Positions 1 through 8,515 of a DNA stretch of 64,000 nucleotides are shown piece after piece. Each line of letters starts with the position of its first letter. Within the stretch, counting starts at the first letter, position 1. The DNA is taken from assembly GCF_025642975.1 (NCBI RefSeq), contig NZ_JANZKJ010000007.1, forward strand, positions 62,001-126,000, written 5' to 3'. Origin of the DNA: Pseudomonas sp. RIT-PI-S (GTDB lineage: Bacteria > Pseudomonadota > Gammaproteobacteria > Pseudomonadales > Pseudomonadaceae). The position numbers and the translations under genes are program-made. Under the pieces are notes generated by a model. The model worked only from the letters and a program-made list of their open reading frames with translations, searched no databases and was not told where the DNA came from.

Positions 1-281
1 TGGGCGTGCCGGCGCGTTATGTGTCCGGGTACCTGTATACGCCCGGCAGCGACCGTCTGGCCGACCATGCGTGGGCCGAGGCCTGGCTGGACGGCGCCTG
101 GTACAGTTTTGACATCGCCCAGCGGCTTGCCCGGCCGGAGCGACATTTGAAGCTTGCCGTGGGCCTTGATCACCTCGATGCCTGCCCAGTGCGAGCCATG
201 CGGCGGGCAGGTGGCATAAGGGCGAGCAACGGCCACGTGGAGGTGACGCCTAGCCCATCGCTTAAGGTTGCCGAGCAATGA
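1..281 (+). CDS. Transglutaminase-like family protein, C-terminal fragment
   Basis: Partial gene entering from the left edge; its open frame has no stop before base 1, so the true start lies outside. The visible 90-odd residues begin GVPARYVSGYL and contain DHAWAEAWLDGAWYSFD. That is the familiar transglutaminase-core pattern in which the His of HAW and the Asp of the following FD complete a Cys-His-Asp triad; the Cys would lie upstream. Bacterial members are usually cytoplasmic, of unclear substrate, and often sit with alpha-E/circularly permuted ATP-grasp proteins, none of which is visible here. The tail after the core is short and ends in low-complexity sequence. The family is fairly clear; the substrate is unknown. 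Confidence 0.72.
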   Translation, partial: GVPARYVSGYLYTPGSDRLADHAWAEAWLDGAWYSFDIAQRLARPERHLKLAVGLDHLDACPVRAMRRAGGIRASNGHVEVTPSPSLKVAEQ

Positions 282-298
282 TCTCGCCCATTGGGCGA

Positions 299-394
299 TC
301 AGCCGAATAGGCGCCCCAGGTTCGGCAAGATCAATAGCAACGTGGTGGCGAAGACGATCAAGGTCGCCTGGCGCATTTTGGGATGTTTGAACAT
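299..394 (-). CDS. Putative 31-residue single-pass membrane protein
   Basis: Short minus-strand frame starting at ATG 394 and ending TGA at 299. The product starts MFKHPKMRQATL, then has one hydrophobic stretch (about residues 11-25, ending LLLILPN) and closes with RLFG. A positively charged N-terminus followed by one hydrophobic helix fits a small inner-membrane protein. Purine-rich AGAAAGG and AGAGG lie 3-15 bases upstream and could serve as the ribosome site. It sits in the gap between two plus-strand genes. The frame stays open upstream, so a longer product with a non-ATG start cannot be excluded. No function recognised. This is a prediction from composition only. Confidence 0.4.
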   Translation of the reverse strand: MFKHPKMRQATLIVFATTLLLILPNLGRLFG

Positions 395-749
395 GACCTC
401 TAGCCTTTCTTCTTGTTGACCAGCGCCGACCCCGCTGCCTGGGGCCGGCTTCACTGCCTGTTGGCTGGTCGCGGTGGCACAGGCGAGCGGGCCCGAATCA
501 CCGGAACACTGTTCAATGTAGAAGCGGTGGCGTGGCTGTCCAGAGCGATTTGATAGGAATATGACCCATTATTAGGCCAAAATCGCATGAAACTATCTGC
601 CGTATCGTTTCAGTAGGCTGACCTAGACGCCCTCAGCCGGCTACCCCAGCGCCCGACCGTTCGTCTGTCTACACCCTTGCATTTACCTGCCGTTCGGATG
701 CAGGCTTGCGCCAAGCAATTCCGCTTGTTTCGACCCGAGACCGATACCC
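395..749. other. Intergenic region with no clear gene
   Basis: About 355 bases between the small minus-strand frame and the amidotransferase gene. It becomes AT-richer around 540-620, where upstream promoter elements of the amidotransferase gene may lie, but no convincing -35/-10 pair stands out. No tRNA, repeat array or terminator was recognised. Confidence 0.4.
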
Positions 750-1475
750 ATGTCGTTGCGCATCTGCATCCTCGAAACCGACCACATCCGCCCTGAGCTG
801 GTCGAGCGATACACAGGCTATGGCGCGATGTTCAAAGAGCTGTTCAAGCGTCAGCCAGTGGCCGCGGATTTCGAGGTGTTCAACGTGGTCGACGGTCAAT
901 ATCCTCCCGAGACAGCACGCTACGACGCCTACCTGGTTACCGGCAGCAAGGCCGATTCGTTCGGCAATGATCCGTGGATCGAAACCCTCAAGGCGTTCCT
1001 GCTCGACCGTTATCAGCGCGGCGACAAGCTTCTTGGGGTCTGCTTCGGTCATCAGTTGCTCGCGCTGCTGCTGGGCGGCCGCGCCCAGCGGGCGGAACAG
1101 GGCTGGGGGCTGGGGAGCCATCGCTACGAACTGCACGCGCGGCCAGCCTGGATGACCCCGCAGGCGAACGACCTGACCCTGCTGATCAGCCACCAGGACC
1201 AGGTCACCGAGCTGCCGGAGGGCGCTACCGTCGTCGCTTCCAGTGAGTTCTGCCGGTATGCGGCCTACCAGCTCAATGATCAGGTGCTGTGCTTCCAGGG
1301 CCACCCGGAGTTCGTTCAGGATTACTCCCGGGCACTGCTCGACCTGCGCCAGCAACACCTTGGCGAACACGTGTATCAAGCCGCCATGGACAGCCTGGCG
1401 CGCGACCATGATGGGGCGACCGTCGCAGAATGGATGATGCGCTTCGTGGCTGGCCCGAACGTCAACGCGGCCTGA
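750..1475 (+). CDS. Class I glutamine amidotransferase (GMP synthase-like)
   Basis: A 241-residue stand-alone type 1 glutamine amidotransferase domain. The nucleophile Cys98 is in GVCFGHQ, and the His/Glu pair is in FQGHPEF (His185, Glu187), so the Cys-His-Glu triad is complete. Family members hydrolyse glutamine, or act as gamma-glutamyl hydrolases on other amides; some pseudomonad homologues are annotated as GMP synthase-like or YfeJ-like. No acceptor synthetase domain is fused or adjacent, so the physiological amide donor or acceptor cannot be inferred. The ATG at 750 is followed directly by the conserved N-terminus (RICILETDH). It is convergent with the CorA-type gene, with an imperfect inverted repeat between them. 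Confidence 0.85.
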   Translation: MSLRICILETDHIRPELVERYTGYGAMFKELFKRQPVAADFEVFNVVDGQYPPETARYDAYLVTGSKADSFGNDPWIETLKAFLLDRYQRGDKLLGVCFGHQLLALLLGGRAQRAEQGWGLGSHRYELHARPAWMTPQANDLTLLISHQDQVTELPEGATVVASSEFCRYAAYQLNDQVLCFQGHPEFVQDYSRALLDLRQQHLGEHVYQAAMDSLARDHDGATVAEWMMRFVAGPNVNAA

Positions 1476-1486
1476 AGCCCCCGCGG

Positions 1487-1593
1487 GGCTGTAGGAAAGG
1501 GGAGGGCCGCGAAAGCGATAGCATCCTGTGCGCGCTTTTCATTAGCCGCATAGGTGCCGGCTCCCCTCCCGCACGGGGGCTGCGCCTACAGCC
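1487..1593. repeat. Imperfect long inverted repeat between convergent genes
   Basis: GGCTGTAGG at 1487-1495 is the exact inverse of CCTACAGCC at 1585-1593, and inside it a GGGGAGGG run faces CCCCTCCC. The paired arms bracket the space between two convergent genes and overlap the last bases of the minus-strand gene. The design resembles the REP/BIME-type intergenic repeats common in P. putida. Copies elsewhere in the genome would be needed to confirm a REP family; it could also act as a 3'-end stabilising structure. Confidence 0.4.
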
Positions 1594-2557
1594 ACCCAGA
1601 CCGTTTGAAGCTGGCGTATAGCCCGGTGCAGCCAAGGGTGATCACCCCCAGCACGGTGAAGTAGCCGTAGTGCCAAGTCAGCTCGGGCATGTACTGGAAG
1701 TTCATCCCATAGATCCCGGCGATGGCGGTAGGGAAGGCAAGTATCGCTGCCCACGCACCGAACTTGCGCTGGGTGACGCTCTGCCGGGCAGACTCCAGCA
1801 GCATTCCGATCTCGATCGTCTGGCTGGCGATATCGCGGATGCCCACCAAATCCTCCATCTGCCGATTGACGTGAATCTGCACGTCCCGGAAGTAGGGCCG
1901 CATGTTGCGGTCGATGAAGGGGAAATCCAGCCGCTGGAGTTCCTCGCTGATTTCCACCAGCGGTGCCAGGTAGCGGCGCATTTTCAGCAAGTCCCGACGC
2001 AACGCATGCAAGCACTGGATGTCGCGCTCATTGAGCGCCTGGCTCAGCACGTTGTGCTCCAGGGCCTCGATTTCCTGGTGGATGCTTTCGGTGGCCGGCT
2101 GGTAATTGTCGGTCACGAAATCGAGAATCGCGTAAAGCACGAAGTCTTCGCCGTGCTCTAGCAGCAACGGTCGTGCCTCGCAGCGCTGGCGAACCAGGGA
2201 GTAGGACGCTGAATGGCCGTTGCGGCAAGTAATCACATAACCCTTGCCGGCGAAGATGTTGGTTTCGATGAATTCCAGCGTGCCATCGCGGCGCACCGGC
2301 GAATAGGTCACGATGAACAGCGCGTCGCCGAAAGTCTCAAGCTTGGGGCGGGTGTGGCGCTCCAGTGCGTCCTCTATCGCCAGCTCATGCAGCCCGAACT
2401 GCTCCTGAAGCAGAGACAGCGTGGCAGCGTCCGGTTCTTCCAGGCCGATCCAAACGAAATGGTCGGGCTGGCAGGCCCACTTTCGCCCGTCTTGTAACTG
2501 GATGTCGGTGACCTTTCTACCGGCGGTATAGACCGCCGCCGCAACCACTCGGCCCAT
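1586..2557 (-). CDS. CorA/ZntB-type divalent cation transporter
   Basis: A 323-residue protein of the CorA metal-ion transporter superfamily. A large soluble N-terminal part (about 1-260) precedes two C-terminal membrane helices. The signature GMN (284-286) sits in GIYGMNFQYMPEL at the end of the first helix, where it forms the outer pore mouth of the pentamer. A positively charged tail (ASFKRSGWL) follows, as usual. Family members move Mg2+, Co2+ or Zn2+ across the inner membrane; sequence alone does not separate Mg2+ import from the ZntB Zn2+ branch. The start at 2557 follows GGAG about 11 bases upstream. Only 30 bases separate it from plsC upstream, so co-transcription is likely. Confidence 0.88.
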   Translation of the reverse strand: MGRVVAAAVYTAGRKVTDIQLQDGRKWACQPDHFVWIGLEEPDAATLSLLQEQFGLHELAIEDALERHTRPKLETFGDALFIVTYSPVRRDGTLEFIETNIFAGKGYVITCRNGHSASYSLVRQRCEARPLLLEHGEDFVLYAILDFVTDNYQPATESIHQEIEALEHNVLSQALNERDIQCLHALRRDLLKMRRYLAPLVEISEELQRLDFPFIDRNMRPYFRDVQIHVNRQMEDLVGIRDIASQTIEIGMLLESARQSVTQRKFGAWAAILAFPTAIAGIYGMNFQYMPELTWHYGYFTVLGVITLGCTGLYASFKRSGWL

Positions 2558-2587
2558 GATCGGTGGATCTCCACTGGTGTCGCCTGA

Positions 2588-3325
2588 TCAGAGTGACGCT
2601 TGCGCTTGCAGTTCAGTGGCCATCGAAAGCTCGTCGACACACGCTTGCATTGCCGTTTGGCAGCGGGCCATGAGGTCTGGGATGTCTTTCGCGGTCAAGC
2701 CCTGGGTCGGAATCGGCGCCAGGGAGCGTACCCGGATGTAGCCGCTGTGCCGCCGGTTGAAGTCCAGTGTGCCTACGTAGCGGCTGGCACACACTGGGAT
2801 GATAGGCACCCCAGCGTCGATCGCCATCATGAAGGCCCCCTTCTTGAACGGCAGCAGGCGATCGCTGGGGTTGCGCGTGCCTTCGGGGAATATCCAGATG
2901 GACGTTCGCTGATCGCGCAGCACGCGGCTGGTGGTCTGCAGGGCCCGGCGCGCCTGGTAGGCGTTATCCCGGTTGAGCAGTACGTTGCCCCCGAGCCAGA
3001 ACAGCTGACCGAACAGCGGCACCCAACCTAGGCTCTTTTTGCCGATACAGGCCATGCGCCGCGGCACGATCGAGCCGAGGAAGAACACATCGTAGTTGGA
3101 CTGATGGTTGGCAATGATCACGAAGCCCGGAGGCTGGGCTTGCAGCGAAGCCACGTCCGCTTCCAGGCTCAAGCCCAGCAACGGCAGGGCGGGGCGGCTA
3201 TACAGCCGTGCGAAGATCCGATTGTTGTCAGGGTTGAACGGCCGGGCAAGGCCGACCAGCAGGCCCAGCACCCCCACCAGCAGAAAGTTCAGGCCCAGCA
3301 AGGCCATGCGAACGATGTAGAGCAT
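2588..3325 (-). CDS. plsC: 1-acyl-sn-glycerol-3-phosphate acyltransferase (PlsC family)
   Basis: A 245-residue membrane acyltransferase that adds an acyl chain to lysophosphatidic acid in phospholipid synthesis. An N-terminal hydrophobic segment (about residues 5-30) is followed by the catalytic NHQSNYD box (His74 and Asp79, HX4D). FPEGTRN (about 146-152) is the phosphate-binding block III. I chose ATG 3325 (MLYIVRMALLG) because it starts directly at the membrane anchor, although the frame is open for 73 further codons upstream that look non-coding. Pseudomonads carry several PlsC paralogues (also lysophospholipid and ornithine-lipid enzymes), so the acceptor is inferred from the family. It sits between the crotonase and CorA-type genes on the same strand. 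Confidence 0.87.
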   Translation of the reverse strand: MLYIVRMALLGLNFLLVGVLGLLVGLARPFNPDNNRIFARLYSRPALPLLGLSLEADVASLQAQPPGFVIIANHQSNYDVFFLGSIVPRRMACIGKKSLGWVPLFGQLFWLGGNVLLNRDNAYQARRALQTTSRVLRDQRTSIWIFPEGTRNPSDRLLPFKKGAFMMAIDAGVPIIPVCASRYVGTLDFNRRHSGYIRVRSLAPIPTQGLTAKDIPDLMARCQTAMQACVDELSMATELQAQASL

Positions 3326-3407
3326 GCCATCTACTCTTGGTGCAAAGGCCACGCAGTGTACGGTCGCGGCCTGCGAGCGGCAAATGACATCGTTCGCGCG
3401 GGGCGTA

Positions 3408-4103
3408 TCAGCCGACCTTGAACTGTTCCTTGTCCTTGGCAATGGCGTCGTCGAGGCTATCGAGCAGCGCTTTGCGTACCTTGAGCTTGGTATTGCGGTG
3501 GGCAACCTGGTTGATGCTCTTGAGGCGCTGCGCGGCCTTGGCAATGGCTTGCGGCAACGCTTCGGCGGCTACCACCTCATCGAGGAAGCCGGCGCTGAGT
3601 GCGCCTTGGGGATCGAACATCTCGGCGCAGATCACCGAGCGATGGAAGGCTGAGCGACGCAGCCGGTCTCGGGCCAGCTCGATACCCGCATGGTGCATGG
3701 TCATGCCGATCATGACCTCATTCAGGCCGATGTGGAACGGACCTTCGACCCCAATGCGGTAGTCCGCGGCCAACAGCAGGAACGCGCCCTTGGCCACTGC
3801 ATGGCCGCTGCATGCCACGATCACCGGATGAGGGTGGGCCAGCAGCCGCCGCGCCAGGGTAGAACCGGCGCTGACCAGGTCTACGGCCTGCTGCGGGCCC
3901 GCGGTCATCACCTTCAGGTCGTAGCCGCCCGAGAGGATTCCCGGCTGCCCGGTGATCACGACCACGGCGCGGTCCTGCTCGGCGCGGTCCAAGGCGTTGT
4001 TGAAGGCCGCGATCACGTCGGGAGAGATGGCGTTTACCTTGCCATTGTTCAAGGTCAGCGTCGCCACGCCTTCTTCCAGGCGGTAGTCGATCAGGTCGGA
4101 CAT
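3408..4103 (-). CDS. Enoyl-CoA hydratase/isomerase (crotonase) family protein
   Basis: A 231-residue single-domain crotonase. Residues near GQPGILSGGYDLK form the first oxyanion-hole strand, and the stretch ending GHAVAKGAFLLLAADYRIG gives the second backbone NH and the family signature. GLNEVMIGMTM carries the Glu position used by hydratases. Members hydrate or isomerise enoyl-CoA thioesters, and the exact substrate cannot be read from sequence. ATG 4103 is preceded by AAAGGAAA at good spacing; the upstream in-frame ATG at 4148 lacks one. I recall the same neighbourhood in P. aeruginosa (PA2841). With plsC and the CorA-type gene it makes a likely three-gene minus-strand unit. Confidence 0.86.
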   Translation of the reverse strand: MSDLIDYRLEEGVATLTLNNGKVNAISPDVIAAFNNALDRAEQDRAVVVITGQPGILSGGYDLKVMTAGPQQAVDLVSAGSTLARRLLAHPHPVIVACSGHAVAKGAFLLLAADYRIGVEGPFHIGLNEVMIGMTMHHAGIELARDRLRRSAFHRSVICAEMFDPQGALSAGFLDEVVAAEALPQAIAKAAQRLKSINQVAHRNTKLKVRKALLDSLDDAIAKDKEQFKVG

Positions 4104-4345
4104 GAAGCGGTTTCCTTTTGTTTGTAATGCGCAGACGTTACCTAGCACGATCGTTCCGGTAAAGCGCGGCGTCTGACCTGATGGTCACGCCTAGGCCAGC
4201 CATGCCCCTCGCGATGCCCCCAGCCGCCAGCAGCGATCTGCGCCGCCTGGGTTAACCGCATGAAAACCATAAAAAAAGCTTTGCCATCCGAATCGGTTTC
4301 GACTACATTAGCGCGCCTCGACACACTGACGGTGTGAAGAGCTTC

Positions 4346-4435
4346 GGTGAGGTGTCCGAGTGGTTGAAGGAGCACGCCTGGAAAGTGTGTATACAGGAAA
4401 CTGTATCAAGGGTTCGAATCCCTTCCTCACCGCCA
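4346..4435 (+). tRNA. tRNA-Ser (anticodon GGA)
   Basis: A 90-base type II tRNA with a long variable arm. The acceptor GGTGAGG pairs with CCTCACC, and G plus an encoded CCA completes the 3' end. The anticodon GGA is at 4380-4382. The T arm carries GGTTCGAATCC. The sequence is very close to other gammaproteobacterial tRNA-Ser(GGA). Confidence 0.97.
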
Positions 4436-4442
4436 CATATAG

Positions 4443-4476
4443 AAAGCCCCGGTAGCTTCCAGCTCCGGGGCTTTTT
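4443..4476 (+). terminator. Rho-independent terminator after tRNA-Ser
   Basis: AAGCCCCGG (4444-4452) pairs with CCGGGGCTT (4465-4473), followed by TTTT. It lies eight bases after the tRNA CCA end. The A-run on the opposite side could also help stop minus-strand transcription leaving the GreA/B-like gene. Confidence 0.9.
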
Positions 4477-4536
4477 GCTATGCGCGGGCGGGCGCCAGCT
4501 CTTACCCAAGGCTCGCCAGCGGCCGCGCCCCGCCGC

Positions 4537-5019
4537 TTACCAAGCCGCCACGATGATGTAATCCTGTGCCTTTCCAGCCACCTGCAGGCTGACCTCATCG
4601 CCCGCACGCTTGCCCAGCAAGGCCTGGCCCAACGGCGCGCGGGACGTGATGACAGTCACGCTACGGCCTTCGGCCTGCACCACCAAACCCGCAGCGTCGG
4701 GGCCAAGGAACAGCGCGCGCAGTTGGCCGTCGCTGTCCTCCAGCTCGATATAGTCCCCCGGTTGCACGCCCCGCTCGGGCTGGTGGGGCAGCACCGGCAA
4801 GTCGCGCAAACGGGCTAGCGCCTGGGCGATTTCGGCCATGCGCCGGGCTTGGCCAGTGGCCAGGTAGGAGGCCTCGAGGCCAAGGGTGTCATATTTATTT
4901 TCTGCGATGTTTTCTTCGTGGGTCGCGGCTTCGTAAGCGGTTTGCGCGGCACGTTGGGCAACGGCCAGGTCACGTTCGAGCGCCTGGACGATCAAGCCGT
5001 GCAGGTTGTGCTTGTTCAT
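4537..5019 (-). CDS. GreA/GreB-family elongation factor-like protein
   Basis: About 160 residues with a GreA/B layout: an N-terminal helical coiled coil (roughly 1-80) and a C-terminal FKBP-like beta domain (roughly 85-160) with VQPGDYIELEDSDGQ and a SRAPLGQALLGKRAGDEV stretch typical of the family. Gre factors bind the RNA polymerase secondary channel and rescue backtracked complexes; divergent members such as Rnk use the same fold otherwise. The acidic tip residues needed for cleavage were not verified. I place the start at ATG 5019 (MNKHNLHG), whose ATG overlaps the upstream stop as TGATG; an ATG at 5028 is also in frame. Translation is probably coupled to the upstream membrane protein gene. 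Confidence 0.82.
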   Translation of the reverse strand: MNKHNLHGLIVQALERDLAVAQRAAQTAYEAATHEENIAENKYDTLGLEASYLATGQARRMAEIAQALARLRDLPVLPHQPERGVQPGDYIELEDSDGQLRALFLGPDAAGLVVQAEGRSVTVITSRAPLGQALLGKRAGDEVSLQVAGKAQDYIIVAAW

Positions 5020-5465
5020 CAATTGCATGACCTCGCCACTTGCTCGCGGCTATGGTCGCTGGGCGCGGTCTGGGCCTGCTGCAGCCAGAACTGGCAGGTG
5101 GGGTTCGCCTGATTGGACGGGTTGGCCCTGGCGGCTTCCTCGGCTTGGCGCAGCTCCTGCATGTGCAGGTTGTACTGGTATTCGTCGAACATCCGGTCGG
5201 CATCTGGCGCCACCGCGGCCGGCGGCAGCGTGGGCGCAGGTGCCGGGTTGCGTGGGGTAGGCATGGGTACCGCTGGTGCGCTGGCGACGGGTGCGCCCGG
5301 GGTTGGCGCCAGCGGCGTAGTGGCCGAGTATCCATATCGCCAGGCGAGCCAGCCCGTGATCAGCATCAGCACAAAGCCCAGCCAAACGCCGAGGGCAATG
5401 GACAACACCAGCTGCAAGCTGGACATGCGCACGGGCAAAGTGCGACGGACTGGACGGGCGGGCAT
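5019..5465 (-). CDS. Single-pass membrane protein with proline-rich linker, function unknown
   Basis: A 148-residue protein. A basic N-terminus precedes one membrane helix (about 18-41, LVLSIALGVWLGFVLMLITG). A Pro/Ala-rich linker (about 50-88) leads to a charged helical C-terminal part ending in a Cys-containing tail. The layout suggests an inner-membrane anchor with the rest in the periplasm, but topology is inferred. I chose ATG 5465 because CCGGAG lies seven bases upstream; in-frame ATGs also exist at 5486 and 5426. Its stop overlaps the start of the GreA/B-like gene. It is divergent from earP, with about 135 bases between them. I do not recognise a family. Confidence 0.68.
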   Translation of the reverse strand: MPARPVRRTLPVRMSSLQLVLSIALGVWLGFVLMLITGWLAWRYGYSATTPLAPTPGAPVASAPAVPMPTPRNPAPAPTLPPAAVAPDADRMFDEYQYNLHMQELRQAEEAARANPSNQANPTCQFWLQQAQTAPSDHSREQVARSCN

Positions 5466-5600
5466 GGCGAAGCTCCGGAAAGGCATGCCGTTTATTGTGG
5501 CATAGCTGTGACCGTCAACGGCCGTGGGATAGCGCCCGGGCTTTACGCAAGCTGGCAGCAGCCGCACAATTTGCCGCTTGCCCCATTGAGCAGGAGTGCC

Positions 5601-6731
5601 ATGGACAGCCGCTGGGATATTTTCTGCAAGGTGGTCGATAACTTCGGCGATGCCGGGGTGACCTGGCGCCTTGCCCGTCAACTGGCCAATGAACAGGGCC
5701 TCGCCGTGCGGTTGTGGATCGACGACCTGACCGCGTTCGCCCGCCTGTGCCCGGACGCCGATCCCTTGGCGCGTACCCAGGTGCGGGCGGGCGTGCAAGT
5801 GTGCCAGTGGCCGGAGCCCTGGGAGGACACGCCCACCGCCACCGTGGTGATAGAGGCCTTCGGCTGCAAGCTCCCTGGGCCGTACCAAGCGCGGTTGGCG
5901 GCCACCGCTACCCCTGCGCTTTGGGTAAACCTGGACTACCTTAGCGCCGAAACCTGGGTAGGCGGTTGCCATGGCTTGCCTTCGCTCGGCTGTGGCTCGG
6001 TGCGTAAGTTCTTCTTCTTTCCAGGCTTTCGCTCCGACACCGGCGGCTTGTTGCGCGAGGCGGGGCTGCTGGAGCGCCGAGACGCGTTCCAGGCCAGCCG
6101 CGCGGCGCGTGATGCCTTCCTGCGTGGCTTGAACGTGAGCCCGGCGCCGGAAGCCAGGCTGCTCTCCCTGTTCGCCTACGAGAACGATGGCCTGACCGGC
6201 TGGCTCGAGGCGCTGGCAGCAGCCCCACGCCTCACCCACCTGCTGGTGCCCGAAGGGCGTGTGCTTGCCAACCTGGAAACCTGGGCACAGGCCCGGGTGG
6301 GCGCGGGGGACTGCATCCGCCGAGGCGGGTTGACTGTGCAGGTGGTGCCGTTCGTTTCGCAGGAGGCTTACGACCAATTGCTTTGGGCCTGCGACTTCAA
6401 TGCCGTGCGTGGCGAGGACTCTTTCGTCCGTGCGCAGTGGGCCGCCCGGCCGATGCTCTGGCACATCTACCGCCAGGACGAATACGCCCACTGGGAAAAG
6501 CTCGAGGCGTTCCTGGAGCTCTACACCGAGGGATTGCCGGGGGCCGCTTCAGAAGCCCTGCGCGGCCTTTGGCGCAGTTGGAACATGGATGGCGACATGG
6601 CCAGCGCCTGGGCGGCCGTCGAGCCTCACTGGGATGAGCTGCAAAGCCATGCCCGCCAGTGGTGCGCGGGCTTGGCCGCTCGCCCGGACCTTGCCACGGC
6701 GCTGGTGCAGTTTTGCCGAAATTCGCTATGA
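5601..6731 (+). CDS. earP: Elongation factor P arginine rhamnosyltransferase EarP
   Basis: A 376-residue GT-B fold inverting glycosyltransferase. EarP transfers rhamnose from dTDP-L-rhamnose to Arg32 of EF-P, which activates EF-P for polyproline translation. The N-terminus has Asp13 and Asp17 in VVDNFGDAG, matching residues reported as essential. The [12 protein letters not shown] block carries Glu272, equivalent within one residue to the Glu that binds the nucleotide sugar. ATG 5601 follows CAGGAG and gives the expected length. The efp gene starts 43 bases downstream, the usual earP-efp pairing, and its Arg32 target is present. Length and motifs are complete. Confidence 0.96.
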   Translation: MDSRWDIFCKVVDNFGDAGVTWRLARQLANEQGLAVRLWIDDLTAFARLCPDADPLARTQVRAGVQVCQWPEPWEDTPTATVVIEAFGCKLPGPYQARLAATATPALWVNLDYLSAETWVGGCHGLPSLGCGSVRKFFFFPGFRSDTGGLLREAGLLERRDAFQASRAARDAFLRGLNVSPAPEARLLSLFAYENDGLTGWLEALAAAPRLTHLLVPEGRVLANLETWAQARVGAGDCIRRGGLTVQVVPFVSQEAYDQLLWACDFNAVRGEDSFVRAQWAARPMLWHIYRQDEYAHWEKLEAFLELYTEGLPGAASEALRGLWRSWNMDGDMASAWAAVEPHWDELQSHARQWCAGLAARPDLATALVQFCRNSL

Positions 6732-6774
6732 TACGCGGCTACGACACGTCACAACCCCATTTCGGAATTGCGTA

Positions 6775-7344
6775 ATGAAAACTGGTAAAGAGCTCAAACC
6801 CGGTACCGTCCTGCGGATCGACAACGATCCATGGCTGGTGCAGAAGGCCGAATTCACCAAGTCCGGCCGCAACAGCGCGATCATGAAGACCAAGCTGAAG
6901 AACCTGCTGACCGGCTACAAGACCGAAACCGTCTACTTCGCTGACGACAAGCTGGATGACGTGATCCTCGATCGCAAGGAAGCCACCCTGTCTTACATCA
7001 GCGGTGACACCTACACCTTCATGGACACCACCGACTACACCATGTACGAGCTGAACGCCGAGGATATCGAAGCCGTTCTGCCGTTCATCGAAGAAGGCAT
7101 GACCGACATCTGTGAAGCCGTGTTCTTCGAAGGCCGCCTGGTTTCGGTAGAACTGCCGACCACCATCGTGCGTCAGGTCGACTACACCGAAGGCTCCGCC
7201 CGTGGCGACACTTCCGGCAAGGTGATGAAGCCTGCCAAGCTGAAAAACGGCACCGAGCTGTCGGTTGCAGACTTTATCGAAATCGGCGACATGATCGAGA
7301 TCGATACCCGGGAAGGCGGTTCCTACAAAGGCCGCGCGAAGTAA
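6775..7344 (+). CDS. efp: Translation elongation factor P
   Basis: EF-P, 189 residues with three beta-barrel domains. It binds ribosomes stalled on consecutive prolines and stimulates peptide bond formation. The tip loop reads KSGRNSA with Arg at position 32 instead of Lys34, so this is the arginine-type EF-P modified by EarP rhamnosylation rather than EpmA/EpmB lysylation. This agrees with the adjacent earP. A possible sigma70 -10 (TATGAT, 6727-6732) overlaps the end of earP, so efp may have its own transcript, with a leader of about 35 bases, besides read-through. A strong terminator follows. Confidence 0.98.
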   Translation: MKTGKELKPGTVLRIDNDPWLVQKAEFTKSGRNSAIMKTKLKNLLTGYKTETVYFADDKLDDVILDRKEATLSYISGDTYTFMDTTDYTMYELNAEDIEAVLPFIEEGMTDICEAVFFEGRLVSVELPTTIVRQVDYTEGSARGDTSGKVMKPAKLKNGTELSVADFIEIGDMIEIDTREGGSYKGRAK

Positions 7345-7359
7345 GCTTCGCCCGAGATG

Positions 7360-7388
7360 AAAAAACCCGGCCATGGCCGGGTTTTTTT
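7360..7388. terminator. Bidirectional terminator between efp and ohr
   Basis: AAAAACCCGGCC pairs with GGCCGGGTTTTT around a two-base loop (7361-7386), flanked by an A run on the left and a T run on the right. It can serve the plus-strand efp and the minus-strand ohr gene. Confidence 0.92.
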
Positions 7389-7416
7389 ATGCATGCGAGA
7401 AGGGCCGCGGCCGCTT

Positions 7417-7836
7417 TTACACGCTTACGTGCAACCGAACGTCCACATTGCCGCGGGTGGCATTCGAATAAGGGCATACGCGGTGAGCGGCCTCTACCAG
7501 AGCGTCAGCATCGGCTTGAGCGAAGCCTGGCAGGTTGATGTTCAAATCGATGTCCAGGCCAAAGCCACCTTCAATCTGGCCGATACCCACGTGCGCGGTG
7601 ATGCTGGTGTCCGCCGGAAGGCTGACCTTCTGCTGGCCGGCCACGAACTTGAGCGCGCCGATAAAGCAGGCGGAATAGCCAGCTGCGAAGAGTTGCTCGG
7701 GGTTAGTGCCGTCGCCGCCAGCACCACCTAGTGACTTGGGCGTAGACAGGCGGACGTCTAGGGCGCCGTCGTTGGAAACCGAACGCCCATCCCGACCGCC
7801 GGTGGATGTGGCCGAAGCTACATAAAGCGCTTGCAT
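7417..7836 (-). CDS. ohr: Organic hydroperoxide resistance protein Ohr
   Basis: A 139-residue OsmC/Ohr-family thiol peroxidase that reduces organic and fatty-acid hydroperoxides in the cytoplasm, using lipoylated proteins as electron donor. The peroxidatic Cys57 is in YSACFIG and the resolving Cys121 in RVCPYSN, both in the expected context; Arg and Glu positions of the active site also look normal. Length is standard. The regulator gene ohrR lies about 165 bases upstream on the same strand, with a putative operator between them. Induction by organic peroxide through OhrR is expected from the family. Confidence 0.96.
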   Translation of the reverse strand: MQALYVASATSTGGRDGRSVSNDGALDVRLSTPKSLGGAGGDGTNPEQLFAAGYSACFIGALKFVAGQQKVSLPADTSITAHVGIGQIEGGFGLDIDLNINLPGFAQADADALVEAAHRVCPYSNATRGNVDVRLHVSV

Positions 7837-7864
7837 GAGAATCGCCTTTAATATTGTGCGTTAA

Positions 7865-7884
7865 TATTTAGTGTGCAAAACAAT
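7865..7884. promoter_or_regulatory. Candidate OhrR operator upstream of ohr
   Basis: TATTTAGTGTGC followed by AAAACAAT lies about 30 bases upstream of the ohr start. The same 12-mer with a similar CAAT end recurs at 8516-8535 upstream of ohrR, in the same orientation. A shared element in front of both the regulator and its target fits an autoregulated OhrR operon. The binding site itself is inference. Confidence 0.5.
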
Positions 7885-8001
7885 AACGTGATCAAGGTAT
7901 TCCCACTCAGTGGCGAACGCAAGCGAAGGATAGGGAGGAGCCGATGAACGGCACGCGGCATTGCTCGTGCGCCGCCCTTGAGAGCGGCGCGCAAAGCGAG
8001 G

Positions 8002-8472
8002 CTAAACGTTGTCTTGCAGGCGCCCGCGCAGTTGTAACAGGCTGCTTTGAAGTGTTTTCAAATCAGGCAGGTCGAGCGCGATAGCCCCGAACACGCAGGC
8101 AGGAATCTGCTGCGCTTCCTGGCGCAGCTGCCGCCCGGCATCGGTGAGGTTCACGATCACCACTCGTTCGTCTTCCTTGCTACGGGTACGGCTCAGTAGC
8201 CCGAGGCTCTCCAGCCGCTTGAGCAGCGGGGTAAGCGACCCGGGGTCAGTCAGCAGGCGTGTGCTGATTTCACCCACCGTCATGCCGTCACGCTCCCAGA
8301 GCACCAGCATTGCCAGGTATTGCGGGTAGGTCAGCCCAAGCTTGCTCAACAGGGGCTTGTATACCTTGGTCATCAGCAGGGACGTCGAATAAAGGGCAAA
8401 GCAAAGCTGGTTATCCAGCAACAAGTGATCGCCGGAGTCGGCCGCCTGTTTCGAAGAATGTTCGGCTTTCAT
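8002..8472 (-). CDS. ohrR: MarR-family organic-peroxide sensor/repressor OhrR
   Basis: A 156-residue winged-helix MarR protein. Cys24 in NQLCFALYS is the peroxide-sensing Cys of OhrR, and a second Cys at 126 (IPACVFG) matches the resolving Cys of two-Cys OhrR proteins. The helix-turn-helix spans about 62-92, with the wing at RSKEDERVV (98-106). Oxidation should release DNA and derepress ohr, which lies directly downstream on the same strand. ATG 8472 gives the normal N-terminal extension before the sensor helix. A TATTTAGTGTGC element lies about 45 bases upstream, so autoregulation is likely. Confidence 0.94.
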   Translation of the reverse strand: MKAEHSSKQAADSGDHLLLDNQLCFALYSTSLLMTKVYKPLLSKLGLTYPQYLAMLVLWERDGMTVGEISTRLLTDPGSLTPLLKRLESLGLLSRTRSKEDERVVIVNLTDAGRQLRQEAQQIPACVFGAIALDLPDLKTLQSSLLQLRGRLQDNV

Positions 8473-8515
8473 GCTGATCCTTGATGTCGAATGACTATAA
8501 ATTATGGTGCGCGTT

